A stretch of DNA of 64,000 nt from Prillingera fragicola. Its lineage: Eukaryota > Basidiomycota > Tremellomycetes > Trichosporonales > Trichosporonaceae. Positions 58,401 to 64,000 of the stretch are shown in pieces. The notes under the pieces were generated by a model. The model had not been told where the DNA came from. It ran no database searches and was given only the letters and a program-made list of their open reading frames with translations. Numbering within the stretch: the stretch's first letter is position 1; each line of letters starts with the position of its first letter. Where the stretch lies: NCBI GenBank assembly GCA_002335605.1, contig BEDY01000010.1, forward strand, positions 558,001 to 622,000, written 5' to 3'. The position numbers were made by a program, and so were the translations under genes.

Positions 58401-58922
58401 TTTATCAAACTCCCTCATGTCGTTGTCCTTGAGGGACTCGAGAATGGTGTCGGTGGCAGAACGGACAACCTCCTGGGTCTGGTCGCCGAGCTGGCCGTGG
58501 ATGAGACCGAGCATGAGCTCGTACACTTCGCTGGTCTCGGCAGTGCGTGGCCTGTAGCGCAATCCCTCCATCTCGGCCACAGACGCGAGCACATCGGCCG
58601 CGCCGAATCGTGCAGTTGAAGTCTCCTGCGCGCGACGAATAGACCGCTCAACCGCGTCGGCCTGCGAAAGTGCCTTGGCCTTGCGTTTCTCCAAGTCCTT
58701 GGGAGCCTCGCGCTGGACACGCGAGCCCATGTCCTTGGCATTGATGCGGCCGACTAGCGTCTCTGGCTGCCCTGTTGGCTCATCGCTCCTGATGGCCGAA
58801 CGGTCTGTTTTTGTTAGCGCTGTTGAATGACGTCCATGCCTTGACCTCAACTTACCTTGGTTAAGAACCAGACTGCTCATCGCCCCATAGTTGTACCCCG
58901 AATGATCCGGGCGACCCGACAT
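52422..58922 (-). CDS. BRR2: U5 snRNP ATP-dependent RNA helicase Brr2
   Basis: Brr2 unwinds U4/U6 to activate the spliceosome. Exons (minus) are 58856-58922 and 52422-58804, totalling 6450 nt and 2149 residues (yeast 2163, human 2136). It is a tandem Ski2-like helicase. The first cassette has motif I CAPTGAGKTNCA (about residue 510), DEIH in VDEIHLLHDDRGP (about 620) and SATLPNYKDVA, plus motif VI-type LGRAGRPQFDTYGEG. The second cassette has GAPTGSGKTFCAEF (about 1352) and DELQ in IADELQLIGGD (about 1457), so it diverges from DExH as expected for the inactive C-terminal cassette. Each is followed by a Sec63-like unit. The N-terminus has the plug-like SSLVLNQDRSAIRSDEPTG and a long acidic region. 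The 51-nt intron 58805-58855 is stop-free in frame, but splicing restores VLNQDRSAI. Confidence 0.97.
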   Translation of the reverse strand: MSGRPDHSGYNYGAMSSLVLNQGKLRSRHGRHSTALTKTDRSAIRSDEPTGQPETLVGRINAKDMGSRVQREAPKDLEKRKAKALSQADAVERSIRRAQETSTARFGAADVLASVAEMEGLRYRPRTAETSEVYELMLGLIHGQLGDQTQEVVRSATDTILESLKDNDMREFDKRKEVESVLGPVNEENWGQLINLSKKITDYAEEEEAPAGDDRERAVDAEGVAVLFEDDEDEDDEEFEVKGRDSDDEDDDEENEDEDDEEERDDRMDEDEAVVVGKEGGKAKEKSDRVTPHEVDGFWLQRLIGSHYPDPVQAADFTAQALELLGSEAELRDLENSLAEMFGYENFELVALLTKNRDVIVWCTKLARSNDDERQDVEVAMREKGVGWILRELRRDRDAAAAEASKPTSIPNKATLAPGSIAQPQRVIDIDSLIFSEGGHLMSRKKVKLPEGSFKRQFKGYEEIHVPEPKRREATPGELVPVTAMPEWTQPVWQSVNATKLNTIQSKVFPVAFESNEPMLICAPTGAGKTNCAALAMLHTIGQFRDPETGFIDRDSFKIIYVSPMKALVQEQVTAFSKRFAALDIRVAELTGDSQLTKQQISETQIIVTTPEKWDVITRKATDTSYTNLVRLIIVDEIHLLHDDRGPVLESILSRTIRKMDQTHDEVRIVGLSATLPNYKDVAAFLRVDVKKGLFYFDASYRPVGLKQQFIGVTEKKAIKRLQTINEVCYEKVLNQAGKSQTLVFVHSRKETAKTAKFLRDMAMEKETASQFINPEGASREVLIHESAETKDFNLKDLLPFGFGIHHAGMTREDRTTVEDLFMEGHIQVLVCTATLAWGVNLPAHTVIIKGTQVYNPEKGRWSELSPQDVLQMLGRAGRPQFDTYGEGIIITNHSELQYYTSLMNQQLPIESQFVSRMVDNLNAEIVLGSVRNRDEGVQWLGYTYLYVRMLGSPGLYNVGADYLEGDEALIQKRADLVHSAAVLLEKGGLIRYDRATGVFQSTDLGRIASHYYVTYTSMATYNKHLKPGLGLIDLFRVFALSNEFKLIPVRQEEKLELAKLIERVPIPVKESVDEPVAKINVLLQAYISQLKLAGFDIVTDMVFVQQSAGRILRAVFEICLKKGWAQPTRLALDMCKMVERRMWKSMSPLRQFPRIRQEIITRAERKEFPWYRYFDLDAAELGELIGLPKSGQMIESLVHKFPRLDLQAHVLPLTRSLLKISVTITPDFVWDHDIHGHTQAFWVIVEDVDGEKILFHDAFLLRERFATDEHYITITVPISEPVPPNYYLSVISDRWLQSETRLPISFQHLIRPEPFPPHTPLLELQPLPVSALHNNVFESLYPFDTFNKIQTQVFQALFTTDDNVLIGAPTGSGKTFCAEFALLRLWSKKEPPRAVCIEPYQEMVDMRVAEWSAKFAPLEKEVVALTGEATADLALLRKADIVVCTPAQWDLLSRRWKTRKDVQSIGLLIADELQLIGGDVGATYEAIVSRTRFVTQQTGIPTRIVACAVSLANARDLGDWIGASSQNVFNFSPSARPLPLEVHLQSFNVPHFPSLMLAMAKPAYLAMVEHAAGRPTIAFVASRKQTKLTANDILTYVLADDDEQRFLNVDPEELAPHLERLDDRDLAETLKYGIGFYHEALSKVDKKIVTALFESGAIKVLVASKDSAWSLPVSSYMVIIMGVQYFEGQEHRYVDYAIADVLQMMGRACRPSIDKSSRCVLMCQQTRKDFFKKFLNEALPVESSLPTYLHDHFNAEIVARTIENKQEAVDWCTWTWFYRRLSQNPGFYNLQGTSPTHVAEYLSELVENTVNDLAEYDCIIVQDDMDLLPNNLGMIASFYYISYTTVETFSASIKETTKLKGLLEIVSSAHEFETVPIRHHEDALLERIYDRVPAKVAKPDFHSPYIKTYILLQAHFSRMHLPPDLAIDQAAILGKVTGLLSACVDVMSSKSYLNCLGAMDLSQMCVQAVWDRDSPLKQVPYFDAAVLGRFKKAGLDSVYDIMELEDDQRTELLQMTDRQLARVAKFVNSYPNIEVAYEVEDADSLDSATPVTVNVTLDREADEENPDDMAADAPHFPHRKLVQWWIVVGDASSKQLYAIKKVTVKARLSSKLEFTLPQGEHKLKLYLICDSYAGADQDFDLETLKVAEGESDDDDDDDSDAMDED

Positions 58923-60145
58923 GATGAATTAAAGATGCTTGAACTGTCGAGAGGGGTAATAGAAAGTCGCGTGCGACGCGTTGGAAGCTAGTAGCTTCAA
59001 AAGACTGATTGGTCTCCGTAAAGGATTACAGCCTTTGTTTTTGAGAGTAGAGGGTGCGATCCCTTCCTCCTGGGAGTCTCCTTAGAGTTCTCTATACCCT
59101 GCGCCACGTATTGGCTGCGAGAGAGAGAGAGAGAGGGAGAGATGTGTAGAGGAGGGGGGAAGGCGATTAGGTGGCGAGGAAGGTGAGCCAGACGAGACAG
59201 TCGAGTGCTAGTCGTTGAAAGTGAGTTGGTCTGGTCTTGTGGCACAAACTACCCGTTTGGGCAACAGACTAGTAATAATTTGATTCCGCTATTTTATATT
59301 TGGTCCCGCTAAGGTTTTGTCTGAATTTGAATTAGTCGTGTTTTGAGGATTTGGGTGGCGGATAGACTTTTCACCCGCCTGGCCCGCGGAGAGCCCTGCT
59401 GGCTGGTGCACACGGCGGCGGCGGAAGAGAGGAGGGAAGGAGTGCTCTTCCTCGACGTTGGCCACCCAACAATCTCGATTTTGCTTCATCCACCAAAAAC
59501 CATCCAGTCAAGGCCACTGGTCTCGCCTGCCCTTCCCTTTCCTCCCATACCCCTCTCCCTCTCTCAAAAAAACACTGCAAAAACAACGGACATCCCCTCC
59601 GTCATCGAAAACGGCGTGCATACACCCCCCAATTCACGTCGACTGCCCTCCCGCCGTCCCGACCTCGACGCGGCTTGCCACCCTAGTGTGACCCGGCCGA
59701 TTCTCACCACCTGTTGCCGCTCCTCGACGCCCATCCACCTGGTCGTCAGAGCCGCGGCGCCACCCCCATCACGGCTATACGCCAGTCTCTCTGCGCGCCC
59801 AACTCTGTCGACGCAACCGGGTCTCCTTAAGTGGTGAACTCGTTGGGCGACGTCGACAAAGAACCCTCGCCTTCCCAACTGCCCATCCTGGCGCACACTC
59901 GCCCCTAAAACTCTTACAAAACAACTCCTACGACTACCAAGGGTCGGCCCCATCCAGCACTGCTCGTCTCGACGACGTCAAACGTGACTGTGACCATCGC
60001 GACGACTTTTCACCTGCCACGCGTTTGACTGGATCTCGCCCCCTGACACATCCCATTTGGTGCTCAGTGCGCAGAGGTCCCCATCCGTTGCAAGGTCGGG
60101 CTTGTGGCCTCGTTGCCAGTGCCCGTGAACTTTAGCGGGTCTTCG
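58923..60145. promoter_or_regulatory. Divergent promoter region, BRR2 / PHD-SET gene
   Basis: 1.22 kb between two divergent start codons. It contains a GA dinucleotide repeat in the BRR2 leader and a long pyrimidine-rich stretch (59490-59720) preceding the SET gene, consistent with a long 5' UTR. No protein-like ORF is present. Confidence 0.5.
59119..59143. repeat. GA-rich simple repeat
   Basis: About twelve GA units with one interruption, in the 5' flank of BRR2. On the BRR2 sense strand it is a CT tract. Confidence 0.85.
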
Positions 60146-63100
60146 ATGGCCATCATGAGCGGCCGATTGGAAACCGTAGCTAGTCAACAGACTGTCCCCG
60201 ACCAGGCGCCTCCCAAGGACTCTGCGGAGGCGGCCAGTGTTGCACACCCAGAGGCTCAGGCCGCTGGCTCTGAGAGTCTTAGCGCTAAGCCTGAGACTGA
60301 GGTTCGCACTCGCGTGGAGATGGATCCTCCGACGCTGTCAGCGACGGCTGCATCCGTCGAGCGTCCTTCACAAGCAGAGGAGAAGTTGCCGTTGGAACCC
60401 CCTACCTCGAGTGCAGACAACGTTCCCGCATCACACAGTGAAAGCGTGGCGGCGCCTTCGGTGGACGCCAATGCGTGGTCAACACCGCCTGTGACAAATC
60501 GACGACGATCACCCCCTGGCTCGGGCCCCTCAGAGGAGGCGGCTGCACTGCTCCTCAACTTCTCTGCGGCTCCTGACCACCCTTTGCCATCTATCGCCGA
60601 ACACCCTCCTCCCACTTCGACATCCTACCCGCAAACACCTCCTCGGGACTCGCCCAACTCGGACCGCACCCTCCCAGCCGCTGTGGCTGTCACCCCTGCC
60701 TCACCGTCTGGACTACCTACTCCCGCTGCGCACAGCCCAGAAGCGACCCCTAAGCCCGTCAAGCAGAAGCGCAAACGCAATGCGGTCGCGGGTCCTTCTC
60801 GTCATGCATCCGCTGAGCCCAGCAGTCGCCCGGTTCACTGGATGGGCGAGGACAATGGCGTGATTCGTTGCATCTGTGGCTTCACCGAGGACGACGGATT
60901 CACGATCCAGTGCGAGGGCTGCAACGCATGGGAGCACGGACTCTGCTTTGGCTATCGCGAGGATTCACAGGTGCCCGACACCTACTTTTGCGAGCTGTGC
61001 GACCCTCGATCTGTCGATGCCGAGTCTGCACGAATACTGCAGATGCAGGTGCGCGCCACCTTTGACGCTCGCCGACTAGTCCGGCCTATAGAGGAGGCCG
61101 TGGTTGAACAGGTGAAGAAGCCACGATCCAAGCCCAAACGACCGAGGACAGAAGCGCCTGCCAAGGAAGGCAGTGAGGTCGCGGAGGAGAACAAGGACGC
61201 CGGAACGGCTGCGCAACCCCAATTGCCAAAGCCCAAGCGTCGCAGCCACCCCTCAAAACCTCGCTCCCGGGCCGCCGAGCATGCGCATCTCATAAACAGC
61301 AAGGATCCGGCGCAGGAGACTGACTACTTCCGCATCAACCCTTGGGAGCTCGAGTACACGCCTCTCAAGGACAACCTCATCCGCGGTGTTGCTGCCCGGA
61401 AGGAGATGACCGAATTCTACCGCGAGTGGGTAGACGGTGAGGATGAAACAACGTCCCGCAGGAGCAAGTCTGGCCCGATCTACCACGACTCGGGTTTGCC
61501 GTCGCCTACTGACACTGGCGTCTTGAGGCTCTCTCCCGACAGTCTCCTCTCGCCTCCTGACTTTGGTATCCTTGCTCCGCCCGTCCCACCAGTTTCTCTG
61601 TCTGGCGACGACCTCAGCTCATTGGCGGCACCGACTTATCTCAAGACGGTAGATGACAACGCCTGCTTCCTTCCTATCCACTACTTGGAACCGAGTTCAG
61701 GCATCTACACCCGGCCTGCGCTGTACGGCGTGTTCGCCGCCGAGAACATCCCACTTGGTGGCTTTGTGGGCGAATATCGAGCCGAGATTCTGGACACGGC
61801 AACATACCGCAAGGACCCCATCAACCAGTATGCCGGCCTCGGCCTGCCCAAGCCTTACGTTCATTCTGTCGGCCCGCCAGTTAACCTCATGCTCGACGCG
61901 CGCTCGTACGGCAACGAGATGCGCTTCGTGCGCAGTGGCTGCCACCCCAACGCCGTCATCCGTCCTCTTCTGTATCGTGGCTCAGATTCCAGCTCCGCAA
62001 AGTTGAGATTTGGCATCTTCGCCTCGAAGGACTTGGGCAAGAACGAGGAGATTGTCCTGGGTTGGGAGTGGGACGACCAGCACGTCGTTCACACACTTCG
62101 CGCCATTATAGACTCCACGCTCAAGAGTGCGGCCACCAAGCCATTGGCTATCCCCTCGGAGACTGTCGAGTTCCTCACCGCCAAGTTTGACGACGTCCTC
62201 ACCAACATCTTTGGCACGTTCCAGTCATGTGCCTGTACCGTCACCACCGACTGCGCCTTTGCACAGATGCGCCGCCTGGTGGCTAGGATGACTTTCCACG
62301 GTGTCAGCGGCGCGCGCGCCCGCAAGCGCATCGACCTGGGATCTCTTATTGGCGCTGTTCGTGGATGGCGCCGCCGTGAGCTCGAGGAAGCTGCGGCTGC
62401 CCAGACCAAGCGTTTCCGCACTCCTGGAGAATGGGACCTATGGCGCGCTGGATCTGCTAGTCGGTCCGAGGACGTCGACAAGGAGGCCGAGGTTGAGACT
62501 TCGCGCCCTGTGTCGGAGCGCGCTGCCTCTGAAGCTGCCGAGGAGGACGATGCGATGGCAGTGGACGAGGAGCCTAAGCCTGAGCCGGCGGTCGTGGACA
62601 ATGACGAGACCGAGGACGAGGAGATGCCTGAAGTACCTCAGCCTGCCGACGAGACTGAAGTGGAGGAGGCCGAGGCCACTGAGGAACCCGAGGAGCCAGT
62701 TGCTGAGGAGGCAGCCATGGATGTTGACGAGCCTGCTGAGGTCCCCACCGAGATTGAGGCCAAGCTGGCCACGGCATCAGAGGAAGAGGACCGCGAGGCC
62801 ACACCTGTCGCGGCTGTCGTGCACGTCAAGCAGAGGTCGCCCACTCCTCAACCTCCTTCTTCTACCCCGGCCCGCCTCGCCCCTTCGTCGTCCGTGCTGT
62901 CGTCCATCGACCTCCCTAGCACCGATCAGCCCGAAGGCGAGGAGGAGCTCGAATCGGGAGCCGAGTCGGATGCCACGACCATTACCATTGCTCGCTCGCA
63001 AAGCAGCCACTCTGAAGGCGAAGACGAGGAGGTAGATGTCCGCCCCGCTGCTACTCGCCGCGGACGCCGCGTCATGTCTCCCATCGGCGACTCTTCAAGT

Positions 63101-64000
63101 CGTGGAACGAGCAGCTCCCGTTCCGAGCTCCCCAAATCCAAGCGCGCCAAGCTCGAACCTCCGTCTTCCAGCCCCAAGGCCCGTCCCCGCGTCAAGAACG
63201 ACCGCAAGCGCCGTGTTCGCAAGCACGTTATTGCTTCTTCTGATGAGGATGCCAGCTCTGGCGATGAGGAGGAGGTTCGTACTCCTAAGCGCTCGACCAC
63301 CGCTCTGCCTAGCACCAAGACCCGCAAGCCAGCCAAAACGGAGCGCGTCATTCGGGACAGCGACACCGAGGACGCCGCTCCTGTCAAGCCTCGTAAGGCT
63401 GACCGCAAGGCTGACAAGCGCAAGCCCGCCAAGCCCGAGAAGACCCCGGCCGAGTCCAAGCCCGATGTTGGCCCATCTCGGGAGACCGAGAAGCCTAAGA
63501 GCAAGGACAAGTCGAGGCGCAAGTCTACCGACAAGGGCAAGGACGTCGAGCTCAAGAAGGCGGAGAAGGCTGGCAAAGCGGACAAGCAGGACAAGGTGGA
63601 GAAGGATTCCAAGGCGGCGCCGGTCGACGGCATGGATGTGGATGAGCCGTCTACCTCGGCACCTGCAGCCAAGGAGCTCACACCGACGCCCAAGGAGGTG
63701 ACTCCGCCGCCTGCAAAGGCTCCTACGCCCCCACCCAAAGAGGCAACGCCTCCTCTTAAGGAGCCTACGCCGCCGCCCAAGGAGGCCACTCCTCCACCCA
63801 AGGAGCCTACGCCGCCCAAGGAACCGACGCCTCCTCCCAAGGAGCCCGAAGCGCCGCGCAAGAAGATCTCGATGAAGGAGTACCTTGCAAGCCACAAGAT
63901 TCGCAAAGTGTCTGCCCCCTTCATTTCTACCGAGACCACCGAGTCGCCAATCGAGGCCAAGCAGGAGACACCTATGGATACTGTCAAGGATAATCCGCCC
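60146..64000 (+). CDS. PHD-finger and SET-domain protein, Set3/MLL5 type (3' end outside window)
   Basis: This is a chromatin protein of the family that in yeast anchors the Set3 histone deacetylase complex. A single uninterrupted frame runs 1285 codons to the window edge. After about 240 disordered residues comes a C4HC3 PHD finger (residues 242-287: IRCICGFTEDDGFTIQCEGC, then AWEHGLCFGY and YFCELC). A SET domain follows, about residues 515-642: SGIYTRPALYGVFAAENIPL, then FVGEYRAEI, DARSYGNEMRFVRSGCHPNA and FGIFASKDLGKNEEIVLGWE. The remainder is acidic and Lys/Pro-rich. It ends in a KEPTPPP-type repeat (63670-63870). NHS of the NHSCxPN motif is replaced by RSG, and no C-terminal catalytic Tyr is seen, so methyltransferase activity is doubtful. 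Start 60146 (MAIMSGR) or 60155 are both possible. Confidence 0.9.
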   Translation, partial: MAIMSGRLETVASQQTVPDQAPPKDSAEAASVAHPEAQAAGSESLSAKPETEVRTRVEMDPPTLSATAASVERPSQAEEKLPLEPPTSSADNVPASHSESVAAPSVDANAWSTPPVTNRRRSPPGSGPSEEAAALLLNFSAAPDHPLPSIAEHPPPTSTSYPQTPPRDSPNSDRTLPAAVAVTPASPSGLPTPAAHSPEATPKPVKQKRKRNAVAGPSRHASAEPSSRPVHWMGEDNGVIRCICGFTEDDGFTIQCEGCNAWEHGLCFGYREDSQVPDTYFCELCDPRSVDAESARILQMQVRATFDARRLVRPIEEAVVEQVKKPRSKPKRPRTEAPAKEGSEVAEENKDAGTAAQPQLPKPKRRSHPSKPRSRAAEHAHLINSKDPAQETDYFRINPWELEYTPLKDNLIRGVAARKEMTEFYREWVDGEDETTSRRSKSGPIYHDSGLPSPTDTGVLRLSPDSLLSPPDFGILAPPVPPVSLSGDDLSSLAAPTYLKTVDDNACFLPIHYLEPSSGIYTRPALYGVFAAENIPLGGFVGEYRAEILDTATYRKDPINQYAGLGLPKPYVHSVGPPVNLMLDARSYGNEMRFVRSGCHPNAVIRPLLYRGSDSSSAKLRFGIFASKDLGKNEEIVLGWEWDDQHVVHTLRAIIDSTLKSAATKPLAIPSETVEFLTAKFDDVLTNIFGTFQSCACTVTTDCAFAQMRRLVARMTFHGVSGARARKRIDLGSLIGAVRGWRRRELEEAAAAQTKRFRTPGEWDLWRAGSASRSEDVDKEAEVETSRPVSERAASEAAEEDDAMAVDEEPKPEPAVVDNDETEDEEMPEVPQPADETEVEEAEATEEPEEPVAEEAAMDVDEPAEVPTEIEAKLATASEEEDREATPVAAVVHVKQRSPTPQPPSSTPARLAPSSSVLSSIDLPSTDQPEGEEELESGAESDATTITIARSQSSHSEGEDEEVDVRPAATRRGRRVMSPIGDSSSRGTSSSRSELPKSKRAKLEPPSSSPKARPRVKNDRKRRVRKHVIASSDEDASSGDEEEVRTPKRSTTALPSTKTRKPAKTERVIRDSDTEDAAPVKPRKADRKADKRKPAKPEKTPAESKPDVGPSRETEKPKSKDKSRRKSTDKGKDVELKKAEKAGKADKQDKVEKDSKAAPVDGMDVDEPSTSAPAAKELTPTPKEVTPPPAKAPTPPPKEATPPLKEPTPPPKEATPPPKEPTPPKEPTPPPKEPEAPRKKISMKEYLASHKIRKVSAPFISTETTESPIEAKQETPMDTVKDNPP
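63671..63860 (+). repeat. Coding repeat of Pro-Lys-Glu-Pro-Thr units
   Basis: About eleven imperfect 18-24 nt units encoding K-E-x-T-P-P-P in the tail of the PHD-SET protein. The reverse strand of this repeat yields a long spurious Gly/Ser-rich open frame. Confidence 0.8.

Noticed and set aside
56388..58619. 743-codon plus-strand open frame
   Set aside because: Antisense to BRR2 and Leu/Val/Glu-rich without domain resemblance; a codon-bias shadow.
62926..63987. 353-codon minus-strand Gly/Ser-rich open frame
   Set aside because: Reverse translation of the Pro/Lys repeats of the PHD-SET gene.

Overview
This window is a gene-dense stretch of fungal nuclear genome. Spliced genes with very small introns (mostly 33-50 nt), GC-rich exons, and a basidiomycete-style gene set point to a basidiomycete yeast, most likely a tremellomycete and perhaps of the Trichosporonales. 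The phylum-level call is well supported; the order is inference from gene style only. Exon models were built by eye. For every complete multi-exon gene the summed exon length is a multiple of three and the joined protein matches its family.

Layout, left to right. 1-9 kb: 3' part of ATG9 (autophagy), SEC61 beta subunit (minus), a GPX3-type thiol peroxidase, a 2.4 kb gene-poor leader region, then an SRF/Mcm1-type MADS-box regulator. 9-17 kb: a nuclear-basket TPR/Mlp protein (minus) sharing a 0.2 kb promoter with N-myristoyltransferase NMT1, then spliceosomal SmE. 17-25 kb: RRP12 (ribosome export) and MTR10 (importin), both minus. 25-36 kb: a Mig1/CreA carbon repressor, a siderophore-iron transporter, a small YCII-domain protein and a Zn2Cys6 transcription factor (minus). 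37-43 kb: choline/ethanolamine phosphotransferase, RNA polymerase common subunit Rpb12 (minus) divergent from a ribosomal-L1-domain nucleolar protein, then the end-joining factor XLF/Nej1 (minus). 43-52 kb: a possible broken gene, a small one-pass membrane protein, HMG-CoA reductase (minus) and a small DUF3830-like protein (minus). 52-64 kb: the spliceosomal helicase BRR2 (minus) and a PHD-SET protein of the Set3/MLL5 type running off the right edge.

Most genes are housekeeping: RNA processing (SmE, Brr2), ribosome assembly and transport (Rrp12, Utp30/Cic1-like, Mtr10, TPR), lipids (HMGR, EPT/CPT) and protein targeting (Sec61 beta, NMT1). I see no mobile element, CRISPR array, tRNA, rRNA or metabolic gene cluster.

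The most unusual signals are in splicing. RPB12 needs a 2-nt internal exon and NMT1 a 4-nt internal exon to restore the conserved protein ends. SEC61 beta has a first coding exon that is just the ATG. A zinc-cluster motif is split by a 24-nt exon. One L1-domain gene carries an outsized 340-nt intron containing a strong hairpin.
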